Assembly: GCA_030562195.1 (NCBI GenBank)
Contig: JAUJPP010000005.1
Coordinates: 38,365,106-38,429,105 of the forward strand
DNA from: Nipponacmea schrenckii
Taxonomy: Eukaryota > Mollusca > Gastropoda > Lottiidae
Length of the DNA stretch: 64,000 nucleotides
Direction: 5' to 3'
Both the position numbers and the translations under genes were made by a program. The notes under the pieces are model-generated. The model searched no databases. It saw only the letters and a program-made list of their open reading frames with translations, and was not told where the DNA came from. Position 1 is the stretch's first letter. Every line of letters begins with the position of its first letter. Shown piece after piece: positions 10,978 through 22,826 of the stretch.

Positions 10978-11754
10978 AATACCAGTATTCTGCAAAATTG
11001 AAAAAAGCTTCCTTCCTTTTAAATAACATCTAGTTTAGCCAAAAAAGCAACCAGCATCGTTTTGCTGCCCATACTTTTTTTTCATAGTTCATTAGAAAAA
11101 TACCGATTTCCGAAAAAAAATTAATTTACAACTTTCAAAGTTTTGTCAGTTAATATTAGATATTCTTATCAGCGGATGTTATATTTATCGATTTTCTCGA
11201 GCAAAGAAAAAGGCTACTTCGAAGACGAAATAAAAAATGAATTATTTTGGTTTTCCCCGAAACCGATGTGGAGTTACAAGGAGACTCAATAGTCACCGGC
11301 CTGACCTAAGACATACTAATCGCTGAAATTTTCATGTTATTTACCTTTCAGTGTATATCCCGTAAAGGGCCATCGTGGTGCTAAGTGAAAATCATTAATT
11401 TTGTTTTTAGTGAGGAAATCTATTCTAAGATATCAATTGAATTTAATGACCGTGTCCATAATCTTGCATGGTTATCTGAAATGACCAAGTTATTCTTTTC
11501 GATTGTAAATGAACGTTTAATACATGGATATTTATTTGGTTAAAAAAAACCTCACAAAATCATTGTCAAAACTGATAGATTAATGATTTCTCAATGCTCT
11601 CCTATAACACCCTGCTAGCTATGACCTAAAACTAGACCTAAAACTATGACATGTAGGCTATTGTTTGTCAAATGGCGGATTTCCAGGTATTTCTTACAAC
11701 TTTACGGTGGCTTACATACGACATAATTATCTTTTTTATTTTTAATTAAAAACT

Positions 11755-12030
11755 TTAATTTCACCAAGATGAAAATTAGGTGATTGTCCTGTTGTTTTTA
11801 TTTAAAGGTGGAAAATACAGATTTTAATGCGAAACTTCACGAATTATCACATTATTTTCACCAGGCGAAAATACAGATTTTAATGCAAAACTACAAGAAT
11901 TATCATCTAATTCTCACCAGGTGAAAATACAGATTTTAATTCAAAAATTAAAAACTACTGGATTTATTGCCTAATTTTCAACTAGGTGAAAATATATATC
12001 ACCAACGTGAAAAATAAAGTTTTTTTTTCA
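11755..12030. repeat. Tandem units with TTCACC...GGTGAA inverted phrases
   Basis: Units of roughly 60-65 bases carry 'gaaaatacagattttaat' and end in a short inverted phrase such as TTTCACCAGGTGAAAA. Copy 1 has three such units. The matching part of copy 2 (about 20,890-21,050) has two, so unit number varies between the copies. Confidence 0.65.
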
Positions 12031-12048
12031 AAATTAGTTTTTTTTTAA

Positions 12049-14859
12049 CCCTTTCATGGGCAGGTTCTCAAATTTTGAATTCCTTGACATATAATATTCG
12101 TGATGTATCAAATATGAACATTCTTTACTTATTTTGCCTTCTTTTTTATTTTTAAGAAGAAAATCACAATATTACATATCGTCCCAAAAAAGGGACGCTG
12201 CCCACAATAGGGTACACATTTTTATGCACTACCTCATACTTATTTTTGATATTCGGGGTCTATTTTAACTGACGAAGAACAGTACTTGTAATTGCGATTG
12301 TATTGGTTGATTTAACCATGTATTCTTGATAATATATTAGCTTGGAAATATTAGGTATCAATGCCACCAATGTTGGTGCGTTTGACGTTTCAGGGGAATG
12401 AGTCTCAAGTGACATCAGTACTATGACAACAGTTTTTGTTTGATCACTTTTATTGTATTATTACATTGTATTATACTTGGATTTGGCCCATTAATTCATT
12501 ATTCTTTATAATATACTAGACATTTCATAAGGTCCATTTCTATTATAATTAGTTTATTTGGGGGGAGTGTGAAATATAATAGAGCAATACTGATGTAATG
12601 GACAATCTGGACATTTCATGCATAGTTTGACAGTCTTCTTGCCGCACTGCCGACAACGCCTCTGTGTTAGTCCGCTAATCAAATGGTGATCTTTACCATC
12701 ATATCGAATATCTGTTGGTGCCCGTTTCTCAAGTGGGGGAAAGCGTCCAGGATGTCGTGATATTGTAGATTTTCGATTGCCTAAGATCAAAGTTGTAGCA
12801 ATATCTCGAATAAATCCAAGTTGGTCCAATGGACGATGAGCTGACGCCTCACTCATTCTGTATAACTGCCAGGCATTATGAACAGCAAAGGATACCTGAG
12901 CCATAAATAATGGCCACCACCATTTGTTAATTCTGATTGAAGGGCGATAATAGCCTATGTTTTCATCCATGCGATCTGTGCCTCCCATATTTCGATTGTA
13001 TGCCAAAATCATCTGGGGTACATTAATTTGGATATCTTTGTGTTCCTTTCGTGACCAGCGTTTAACAGTGCCAATTGGAGTAACACCATGAATGGTAGAG
13101 GCAACAGTTACTACACTATTATCATTCCAGCGGCATACCAGTACATTAGACGACTTGTCAAGGCGGTAATCATAAGATCCACGATCCATCTTCGTCATCT
13201 CATTAACAGCTTTAACTGGACATTTCTGAACTCTGTTTTGTCGCATAGTCCCTGTTCCATACATACCAATGTCGGTCACCTTTTCAAATAGGGGAATAGA
13301 TGTGAATAGATTGTCGAAAAATACATTAAATCGTTTTTTAGGTAGATTTTTTAATAAATCAATGACAACAGACCCGCCCATTCCCAATTCTGGAATAATT
13401 TTAACTGTACCAGCTCCTTGATATGGTTCGTATTGAATGAGGTAGCCATCAGGCGTGTTTAAACACCATATTTTGTATCCATAGCGTATTGGTTTGTTTT
13501 GGATGAACTGCTTGGCACTGTGTCTCCCATAATAAGGAATCATCGATTCATCAACATTAACATTTTGAGATACAGGCCAAAATTTCAGAAAACGTTCATT
13601 CAATAAATTTATAAACGGACGAAGCTTTGACATTTTATCATTTTGGTCTAACTTCGTGTTGTCAGCTAGGTGAAGATGTCGCAACAAATCTTCAAATTTC
13701 TTATATGGAAAAGCAGATGTAATAGCCTCATTCTTGACATCATCAGCGTTCTCCCAGTACATTCTCTTGCGAGGGAGACTGTTATATCCAGAAATAAGAA
13801 ATATTGCAAGGCAAAGTTTCAGATCTGATAATTTCATCTCAAAATTGTTTTTTCCCTTTTGTTGTGCATATAGATTTGTCATGGTTACTATCAAATTACA
13901 AACTTCTTCATCAAAAAACTTCTCAAACATCATGGTAGGCGTTAGGTCTAAATTCAAAATTTCTCGATTCCCATTTTCAAATACATTTTCGCGGCAGTTT
14001 ACATATTCTGAAAATCTCCATAAACGTTTTGGTACCTCTGACATCTTCCGTTTCTTGGCTTGTTCAGGTATAGGGCTATGCTCCAATTCATTGTATTGAA
14101 TATCAGAATCACTCGAATCTTCAGAGTCGGTGACAACGCCAGTTTCATACATTGACTCCCTTCCTGTACGTGTTCTTAGAGTGACAGAACATCCAGCAGA
14201 CAGTTGATGACCAGATAAATTATTAATGGATATACAAGACCCATCCCCGTCTTCATCAGCACTATCAACATCAGTATCTTCGTTCACATCTGGTGGTTCA
14301 ATATAAATATCAGCTGCATTGAACGTTTCTGATTCATCCATTAGCATGTCTATGGCCTCGTTAATGTTCATCTTCCTGTAAAACAATTAATTTGGAATAA
14401 AATCCTTAAAAACTAAGTCATAAAATTATAAAACAAGGGTAAAAATGTGTATCAAAAACTAGTACCCTCTGGTGGGCAGCGTTTCAAAAAAGGGACGCAT
14501 GCATTTTCCTGTTCACTGACGTTGACATGATTACAGGAACAATTATCTTTTATTTCATTTCAAAAGTATATATTTTTCAACAAAAGCATAGGTTTTATTT
14601 GTAAATTGAATTTAAATTAAAAAAATACTGACCTTTTCGTCGTAACAGAACTTTTCTTCTTTGAATTTTCATTAAGAGAGGCCATTATGCCAGGCTGATT
14701 TAAGGGAGATCACTCTTTTTAATAGAAAAACAGCCCACATTTGTCTCAAGTTATTACTAGGTGAAATATATCTTTATGGGTTACCTCCCTTTAAATTTTA
14801 TTTGTAAACATTTACAAAATATCAAGCGTCCCATTAATAGGACACTGCCCATGATTGGG
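12049..14859 (-). mobile_element. Complete piggyBac-type transposon
   Basis: TTAA stands at both ends (12045-12048 and 14860-14863). Inside it are matching termini: CCCTTTCATGGGCAG on the left and, in reverse complement, CCCAATCATGGGCAG on the right. Subterminal inverted phrases CGCTGCCCAC...AGGGTAC occur near 12,195-12,215 and 14,462-14,482, as often seen in piggyBac elements. The related segment at about 21,080 has a single TTAA with no insert, which gives the pre-insertion sequence. The element carries one intact transposase gene on the - strand. Confidence 0.93.
12554..14685 (-). CDS. piggyBac transposase, two coding exons, about 624 aa
   Basis: The main exon is 14375-12554 on the - strand. 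An upstream exon, 14685-14633, begins with ATG (MASLNENSKKK...) and joins in frame across an intron with GT at 14632-14631 and AG at 14377-14376. Without splicing, the ATG at 14371 would give 605 aa. The acidic N-terminal 130 residues resemble those of other piggyBac proteins. The DDE_Tnp_1_7-type core shows the expected aspartates: VDESMI (about D293), FFDNLF (about D372) and GGTDRMD (about D485). The C-terminus is a Cys/His-rich zinc-binding domain (RRCRQCGKKT...CMKCPDCP). There is no stop or frameshift, so it may be active. Element ends lie about 500 bases beyond the stop and 175 bases before the ATG. Confidence 0.92.
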
Positions 14860-15290
14860 TTAATTCATAACGAAAAGTGAATGATGGCGTATTTGAGCCA
14901 CCGTAAAACTCAGACAAAATAATTGTTATTATTATAATATGGTCTTTTACAACATCATAATTAATAAATTATATTTTTTATTATAAAATGGCCCTGTTAA
15001 ACGAAATTGATATCTTTGTGGTTAAAAGTCATTAATGCTAAAATCTCAAAATGTCACAAATCGACACACCCTTTCTTTTGATATCTGTTTCAATATTAAA
15101 TCACGAAATTCAACCTTCCATAATTTTTTCCAGAAATCTCATTGAAAACTTTCCAATATGTCACATGAAAGCCTAGCCAATTTTTTTTTTTTTTTTTACA
15201 AAAATTCAATATATCATTACCATGAAAATTTTGAACTACATGTAGTCAAAATGAAAGTAAACCACTACATTTTATCAACATCCGCTAGAC

Positions 15291-15612
15291 CAGGGCCGCA
15301 CATGCGTATTTTCTCAGGGGGGGGGGGGACCAAATTTCAAAACCCCAAATTTTGCAAAAGATGATAACTAAACCCCAACTTTTGTCACTTTATCATGACA
15401 TATATAGAGACTCGGTGCCACTGGAGTCGCAAAATAGTCGAGTTTAGCCTTAATCTGCACAAAGCAATCTTAAATTTTCTTCTTATCCGTGTACATAAAT
15501 TTTGCATTTTTTTGCCGCAATACAACTTGTGATGCCAGATGATGACCATAATCGGTTTATAATCTATCATTTCAAGCCGTGTTTCGACTAAAAATTACGA
15601 AATTTAGGTACA
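15291..15612. mobile_element. Left part of a hAT-type non-autonomous element (cut by the gap)
   Basis: CAGGGCCGCACATGCG starts directly after CGCTAGAC. The following sequence, including the G run, matches the complete element at 21,501-22,509. The right end is hidden in the gap or absent. Confidence 0.75.
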
Positions 15613-16112
15613 NNNNNNNNNNNNNNNNNNNNNNNNNNNNNNNNNNNNNNNNNNNNNNNNNNNNNNNNNNNNNNNNNNNNNNNNNNNNNNNNNNNNNNNN
15701 NNNNNNNNNNNNNNNNNNNNNNNNNNNNNNNNNNNNNNNNNNNNNNNNNNNNNNNNNNNNNNNNNNNNNNNNNNNNNNNNNNNNNNNNNNNNNNNNNNNN
15801 NNNNNNNNNNNNNNNNNNNNNNNNNNNNNNNNNNNNNNNNNNNNNNNNNNNNNNNNNNNNNNNNNNNNNNNNNNNNNNNNNNNNNNNNNNNNNNNNNNNN
15901 NNNNNNNNNNNNNNNNNNNNNNNNNNNNNNNNNNNNNNNNNNNNNNNNNNNNNNNNNNNNNNNNNNNNNNNNNNNNNNNNNNNNNNNNNNNNNNNNNNNN
16001 NNNNNNNNNNNNNNNNNNNNNNNNNNNNNNNNNNNNNNNNNNNNNNNNNNNNNNNNNNNNNNNNNNNNNNNNNNNNNNNNNNNNNNNNNNNNNNNNNNNN
16101 NNNNNNNNNNNN
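15613..16112. other. Assembly gap, 500 N
   Basis: Exactly 500 Ns, a round number that usually marks a scaffold gap of unknown size. Open frames spanning it are artefacts. Confidence 1.
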
Positions 16113-19100
16113 AATGAAGATATTGATGGTACTAATTCTGTGGAATAAAAAAATTGCAAGTTTGTGCAAAAATTTAATCCGAAAATTCCGATTTCTGTGA
16201 TTTTCTTCATTTTTTGGTCACTTTCGGACGTTTCCGGCTAATTTCGGAAAATGTTTTATCGGAATCTTTAATGATAATTTTTTGTCTACTCATCTACCAA
16301 TTTTTGTGAAAAAATAAGACGTAAATTTAAAAAAAAAACACGTGCTTTTTCATAAATCACGCACAATTAATATAGAACTAAGAACAAAATTTTCTAATAT
16401 TTAAAAGCGCAATTTTGATCAAAATATAAAGTGTTATACACCATTGGAAAGAATAAATTACGCGTAATAAGGACATAAAAGAAATTTTGACGTATGTAAA
16501 TGAGGTCACGTGACAGAGCTCTTCGAAGTTAAAAAGTGCAATTTTCAAATGGCTGTAAAACCGGAAGTTGACATTTCACAACACAAATGAAGACATCAAT
16601 GGATAGATCTCGACAAGGGCAACAACTTTTGTGCAGATCACATGGTCACCAAAGGTCAAGGTCACGATATATGAACGTTGGAAAATTAGGCACTAAGTGA
16701 AAAAAAAGAACCGGAAATGAAAGGTAAGCTAAATCGAAATTCAAAATTCGGCTTCCTAAGAATTGTTAGCAATCGATTGAAGATTACATAGACATCAAAA
16801 TTACAATTGTCCGATTAACCCCTAAGGCCCAATTTTTCACTTTACAAAAGTAAGTGGTTTAATGATGGCGACTGATCTGTTACTTCCGGTTCAATTTTTG
16901 TTAATTATAAAATCATTATGGGTTAATAGTAACTAATTGCAAAAAAAAAAATTCAAATATCTTTAGAATTCCGGAAGTGAAAATTCGAAGTTTAGCGACG
17001 TATGACGCCGAAACCGGAAGTGATGTCGACATTTTGAAAACAGATTTTTCTTGACAAGAAAAATGTTTATCTAACTGCAAATTTTGATTTCGATGTAATC
17101 AAAATTGCAAAAGTTAGAAAAAGTGTTAAATTTAAAAATTCAAAAGTCAGCAACAAAAGTAAAAATTTCCTAATTTTTAAACTGCTATTATGTAAATCTA
17201 AGTTATAAGTAGTAAATAAAAAAAGTCCGAACCAGATTGGATAAAATAACGAGCCGTGAGTTAGTAAACAAAAATAAAATTTGTGACGTTCTACGTCATT
17301 TCCGGTAGAACAAAAATGCGTCATTTTACATTTAAACAACAACGAGCACAAGATTACGTTACAATATCACGCTAGATTGTGTAAGACATTTGCAGTTATG
17401 GCTGGGGAGCGTGACCAGAAAGAGACAAAAAAAAAAACTAGAACCGTTAGACGGTACCAAGGCAGTGCGCGTCCCTTCTATTGCATGGGTGAAACGTTGC
17501 ATTTATAATATCCAATTCCATAATAATAACTAGACCTGTTTGTAACAATTGTGCAGCTTCCGAGATATTTAGAATGTGTTATATCTCCTGGCTGTCATTT
17601 AAAATAGAACGTAATCACGCCTACTTAGTATAATGACTTGTTTTGATTGGTTGCGATACTTAAACTGGAAATGTCAAAATTTGTCTTGACCAAACGATAA
17701 GAAATTAACACAATTTGACTTTTTGCCCTGTTGCATTATCTTCTTAACTCTTCTTGTAACATTTATATCTGTTTAATTAGTGTGTAAAACAAAACGTCGA
17801 AAAAACAAATTTGTGGTCATAAAGGGACATAACACCTTATTTGAGAATACAAATTGATCTCGGATTAAATTAACTTTCCAGATCGTTGATACTTTTAATT
17901 TGTTTATTTATTTATTTATCAATCTTAATTTAGGTGTAGTAGGAACATTAGATCCTGCAATTTGTGGCAAGTTGCCATGGTATAACATAGAGCCATCAAA
18001 TTAACAGCGCGGCTTTACATCTTTAAGAGAGTATTTTATAGAGTTGCGTCCCTTATACCACTAGTCCTCTCAACTGTACATTATTTTTGCTTAAGAGAAT
18101 ATCATTTAAAATTCTAAAGGTTGTCATTTCCTTCCAAATATTCCATATCATACATCGCCCACAACGAGAAATGAACAATCATTCCTTTTATTTAAGATAT
18201 ATAATATCTTTGAATCATTTTAACTGGATTAATTTTTAATCGTAAAAAAATCAAAATCAAAATAACAATTCAAAAATCGGTTTCCATATATATTTCGGCA
18301 ATAGATTCTATATACATGTACATCAAAATAACACAAATTGAATTATCTTCCGAGACCCTATTTCGATTTAAAGAGTTAGTATAGAAGAAATTACAAAATT
18401 TGCAAATTTAAAACGTGCAATTTTGATCAAAAATCAAGTGTTATTCACCATTGGAAAGAATAACTAGACCTGTTTGTAACAGTTCTGCAGCTTTCGGGCT
18501 ATTTAGAATTTGTTGGTCTCCTGGCTGTCATTTAAGGATGTAGATTGATTTTGCGATTATTGGGAGAGATGATTTATTCATGATTTAACACGTGACATTT
18601 GAGCTTGTTAATAGACTGGCAATCATTAAGGTTTGTGATGTAAAAATATCTGGGCTTAACCACGCCCACAAAGTCCATTGACTTGTCTTGGAAACTTCAA
18701 CTGGAAATGTCAAAATTTGTGAATTGACCGTTTTATAGGAAAAATTCGCAATTTTTTAATGCCGATAAACCGAAAGTTTACATTTTGCTATAAAGCTTAA
18801 TATGTCATTGGATAGAACGTATCACATATGTACAGGTATAAAGATCGCCAAAGGTCAACGTCACAATATACACCTTCGAAGTTTTTATAATTTTTAATCG
18901 TAATTAAATCAAAATCAAATTAAAAATTCAAAAATCAGTTTCCATATAAATTTCGGCAATCGGTTATAGATTCTATATACATGTCCATCAAAATAACACA
19001 TATTGACTGATCCTCCGAGACCCTATTTCGATTGAAAGAAAAATACACACAGTGATGTAAAATATCTGGGTTTAACCACGCCCACAAAGTCTAATGACTT

Positions 19101-19661
19101 GTTTTGATTGGTTGGGGATACTTTAACTGGAAATGTCAAAATCTGTGTCTTGACCAAAAGATAAGAAATTAACACAATCAGATTTTATGACCTGTTGCAT
19201 TTATATCTGTTTAATTAGAGTGTAATTTTATTCTTAAACTTTTCGCAATTTTTATTTATACATAATGATTTATATATTGCTTGAAAGCTGGGAATTTGCA
19301 CATTATAAATCTGTTCGAATTTTGTTTTTAAGTTAAATAGAACTAAATATAAAAAAATATGAATGTTAAAATCGCTTATTTTCTACTAGGCGTATTTTCA
19401 TCAGTTTTCGGTCTATAGCTAAAATAAAGATATTGTTAGAAAGCTGATAAAAATCACACCCAATAATGTCAATTAGAATGTTGCCAAGAGTCTTGTTCAT
19501 GAGATATAACCATCTAAAGATACGAGAAATATGCAAATTACCAATTTTTGGATCCCTATTAATCCATATGTTCTGTACTAAAATTAGAAATCAAGGTATC
19601 ATATGAACCTTTAGCCAATGAAGATGATTGTGCAGAAAAATAAAGGATGCATATTAGTAAG
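16113..19661. other. Gene-free interspersed repeat region
   Basis: No gene was found. Between 16,500 and 17,310 the phrases CCGGAAGT (both orientations) and AAAGGTCAAGGTCAC recur. The part from 17.5 to 19.2 kb is a mosaic of duplicated blocks, listed separately. Confidence 0.6.
17525..19175. repeat. Mosaic of duplicated blocks
   Basis: Three block types recur here. 'ctagacctgtttgtaaca' to 'ctcctggctgtcattta' occurs at about 17,530 and 18,470. 'cacgcc(t/c)ac' to 'ctggaaatgtcaaaat' occurs at about 17,612, 18,660 and 19,077. 'tttccatata(t/a)atttcggcaa' with following 'catcaaaataacaca' occurs at about 18,280 and 18,940. They keep the same order and orientation, so this looks like unequal duplication of one family. 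Confidence 0.65.
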
Positions 19662-19872
19662 TTAGTCCTCTTCGTTCCTTGCGGAGAATAGGGCTGCTAC
19701 AGACGTTCTCCATCTCACTCTATTATGAGCTGTTCTTTTTGCTTCATTCCAGGTCTTGCCAATCCTTCCTAGCTCTTTCAGTCTTATTCTTTTCAAGCTA
19801 TGTAAAGGTCGTCCTTGTCTTCTATGCCCTTGGGGATTCCAGTCCAGTGCCTCTCTGATGATGTTGTTTTGA
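19662..19872 (-). pseudogene. C-terminal tail of a LINE-type endonuclease/reverse transcriptase
   Basis: On the - strand an open frame of about 69 codons ends in TAA at 19664-19662. It reads EALDWNPQGHRRQGRP...LKELGRIGKTWNEAKRTA...RVRWRTSVAALFSARNEED. The pattern WNPQG-RRxGRP...W-A-NRVRWR...AL at a protein end is familiar from animal non-LTR (RTE/CR1-like) reverse transcriptase polyproteins. The rest of the polyprotein is missing, so this is a 5'-truncated copy, as such elements often are. Confidence 0.75.
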
Positions 19873-20013
19873 GATCAAAAGGATGCACATGGTAGAGTTC
19901 AAAAGTTATGAACTTTCAGACGGAAGTCAGTTTTGAAAAACTTTGGCAGGACCTGGTCCAAAGACAAATTTGAAATCGAAAAATATGCCAAAAATAGTCA
20001 TTTCGAAAACAAA

Positions 20014-20038
20014 GCAGTGCGTTCGAAGAACGCACTGC
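20014..20038. repeat. Perfect 25-bp palindrome/hairpin
   Basis: GCAGTGCGTTC, a GAA spacer, then GAACGCACTGC: an 11-base perfect stem with a 3-base loop. It lies about 30 bases before repeated segment copy 2 begins. Confidence 0.85.
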
Positions 20039-20069
20039 AATGAATAATTTGTTTCGTTTTTTTTCTTTT

Positions 20070-21852
20070 AATACCAGTATTCTGCAAAATTGAAAAAAGC
20101 TTCCTTCCTTTTAAATAACATCTAGTTTAGCCAAAAAAGCAACCAGCATCGTTTTGGTGCCCATACTTTTTTTTCATAGTTCATTAGAAAAATACCCATT
20201 TCTGAAAAAAATAAATTTACAACTTTCAAAGTTTTGTCAGTTAATATTAGATATTCTTATCAGCGGATGTTATATTTATCGATTTTCTCGAGCAAAGAAA
20301 AGGCTACTTCGAAGACGTAATAAAAAATGAATTATTTTGGTTTTCCCCGAAACCGATGTGGAATTACAAGGAGACTCAATAGTCACCGGCATGACCTAAG
20401 ACATACTAATCGCTGAAATTTTCATGTTATTTACCTATTCAGTGTTTATCCCGTAAAGAGCCATCGTGGTGCTAAGTGAAAATCATTAATTTTGTTTTTA
20501 GTGAGGAAATCTATTCTAAGATATCAATTGAATTTAATGACCGTGTCCATAATCTTGCATGGTTGTCTGAATTGACCAAGTTATTCTTTTCGATTGTAAA
20601 TGAACGTTTAATACATCGATATTTATTTGGTTAAAAAAAACCTCACAAAATCATTGTCAAAACTGATAGATTAATGATTTCTCAATGCTCTCCTATTACA
20701 CCCTGCTAGCTATGACCTAAAACTAGACCTAAAACTATGACATGTAGGCTATTGTTTGTCAAATGGCGGATTTCCAGGTATTTCTTACAACTTTACGGTG
20801 GCTTACATACGACATAATTATCTTTTTTATTTTTAATTAAAAACTTTAATTTCACCAAGATGAAAATTAGGTGATTGTCCTGTTGTTTTATTTAAAGGTG
20901 GAAAATACAGATTTTAATGCGAAACTTCACGAATTATCACATTATTTTCACCAGGCGAAAATACAGATTTTAATTCAAAAATTAAAAACTACTGGATTTA
21001 TTGCCTAATTTTCAACTAGGTGAAAATATATATCACCAACGTGAAAAATAAAGTTTTTTTTTCAAAATTAGTTTTTTTTTAATTCATAACGAAAAGTGAA
21101 TGATGGCGTATTTGAGCCACCGTAAAACTCAGACAAAATAATTGTTATTATTATAATATGGTCTTTTACAACATCATAATTAATAAATTATATTTTTTAT
21201 TATAAAATGGCCCTGTTAAACGAAATTGATATCTTTGTGGTTAAAAGTCATTAATGCTAAAATCTCAAAATGTCACAAATCGACACACCCTTTCTTTTGA
21301 TATCTGTTTCAATATTAAATCACGAAATTCAACCTTCCATAATTTTTTCCAGAAATCTCATTGAAAACTTCCCAATATGTCACATGAAAGCCTAGCCAAT
21401 TTTTTTTTTTTTTACAAAAATTCAACATATCATGACCATGAAAATTTTGAACTAGTCAAAATGAAAGTAAACCACTACATTTTATCAACATCCGCTTGAC
21501 CAGGGCCGCACATGCGTATTTTCTCGGGGGGGGGGGGGGGGGGACCAAATTTCAAAACCCCAAATTTTGCAAAAGATGATAACTAAACCCCAACTTTTGT
21601 TGGTTTTGGTACCATCACTTTATCATGACATATATAGAGACTCGGTGCCACTGGAGTCGCAAAATAGTCAATATATTGTTTAGCCTTAATCTGCACAAAG
21701 CAATCTTAAATTTTCTTCTTATCCGTGTACATAAATTTTGCATTTTTTTGCCGCAATACAACTTGTGATGCCAGATGATGACCATAATCGGTTTATAATC
21801 TATCATTTCAAGCCGTGTTTCGACTAAAAATTACGAAATTTAGGTACACGGT
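20070..21852. repeat. Repeated segment, copy 2 (empty piggyBac site)
   Basis: Matches 10,978-15,612 in the same orientation, minus the piggyBac and one tandem unit. At about 21,080 it reads ...TTTTTTAATTCATAACG, the uninterrupted TTAA that is split by the piggyBac in copy 1. Beyond 21,852 the comparison is blocked by the gap. The bases AATGAATAAT precede both copies, directly in copy 1 and with a 24-base AT-rich insert in copy 2. Confidence 0.85.
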
Positions 21853-22509
21853 TAACCTGCATTCAATAATATCTATGATATTTGTCGTGAGACAGGTTAG
21901 TTTTACCCTAGGTAGGGAACTCTTTACCTGGCGCTTATGATAATAAAAAATAAAATACAAAACTTAGTCCAAGTCCTATTTTTCTATTCATACAATCACT
22001 ATAATTGACTTGATAATACATGAAGCAAATCACATTTTAAAATATTTATTTTGCACATCAGTAATACTTTTAACTACCTTTAGATGAGTGAAACCACAAA
22101 CAGACTAACCTTGTATTTTCAATTATTTTTATTCCAATATTTGTAGCTATATCAAATCAATGTAATCAGCAAGAAAGTATACTTAGATTTAAAAGTGAAT
22201 GGCTTTCTGTGGCCCGATTACATGAACATTACTTAGTAACTTGATAACTTAAAATAACCAAATAACAAAACATAAAATAATATTTTCCAGCTGACATTTG
22301 ACTCTCAATAACTGGCGAAACAAGCGTTTTTTTTTATTATAGCACTTTAGCACACAGTATAGCAGAAATTTGGCATCGGCTGATATCAGCATATCACATT
22401 ACGTTGAGCCAAACTGATGAGCTCACTGAAAAAGTTGGGGTCACTCCGAGAAAAAAGTTGGGGTCACTCACCGCACCCCCCAGCAGCCCCCCCCTCTTGT
22501 GCGGCCATG
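21501..22509. mobile_element. hAT-type non-autonomous element, 1.0 kb, with 8-bp duplication
   Basis: The ends are CAGGGCCGCACATG (21501) and, in reverse complement, CATGGCCGCACAAG (22509). They are flanked by a perfect 8-base duplication CGCTTGAC (21493-21500 and 22510-22517). Both features are typical of hAT transposons. G runs lie just inside both ends when each is read inward from its own terminus. No transposase frame is present. A diverged inverted copy of the host repeat at 24,160-24,490 lacks the insert and reads ...TTCGCTTAACTG there, matching the empty site. Confidence 0.85.
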
Positions 22510-22554
22510 CGCTTGACTGTCACTGCACACAACCTTCCGCCAATTAAATTTCTC

Positions 22555-22715
22555 ATTATCTCAGAAATTATGAAAGAAAATGCAATTTCATACATCAAAT
22601 TCCAAATGTAGACCGGGCATGCAAAAACCCAAAAAGGTAGGAAGAAATAGGGTTTCTAAAAATAGCTCGTAGTACAATCATTAGCATAAAATGTTTTTGT
22701 GGTCTGAGTCCGTTG
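22555..22715 (+). repeat. Repeat block with inverted partner at 24,160-24,290
   Basis: Phrases 'aaaatgcaatttcatacatc' and 'gtacaatcattagcataaaa' occur here. Their reverse complements occur, diverged, at 24,160-24,290. The block is the continuation of repeated segment copy 2 beyond the hAT element. Confidence 0.75.
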
Positions 22716-22802
22716 GGCATGGAATGCTTGTTCCCTCCCCTTAAATATTACACATTGTGATGATTGCAGTATTCTCTTTTGTTTTGTATTGCGTAAGGCT
22801 CC

Positions 22803-22826
22803 AAAAAAAAAAAAAAAAAAAAAAAA
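22803..22826. repeat. Poly(A) run
   Basis: A run of 24 A. It may be a retroposon tail, but I saw no recognisable element body before it. Confidence 0.8.

Larger units (their letters stand above)
10978..15612. repeat. Repeated segment, copy 1 (carries the piggyBac), ends at the assembly gap
   Basis: From AATACCAGTATTCTGC at 10978 this segment matches 20,070-21,852 at high identity. The differences I saw are scattered substitutions and small indels, apart from one extra tandem unit near 11,870-11,935 and the 2.8-kb piggyBac insertion. The match stops only because the gap starts. It contains no gene other than the piggyBac transposase. It may be a true duplication or an uncollapsed alternative haplotype. 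Confidence 0.85.

Noticed and set aside
15572..16210. Long open frames across 15.6-16.1 kb
   Set aside because: They consist of Ns from the assembly gap.
22417..22450. Hammerhead-ribozyme-like string CTGATGAGCTCACTGAAAAAG
   Set aside because: Stem II cannot pair and no partner stems were found. It lies inside the hAT element.
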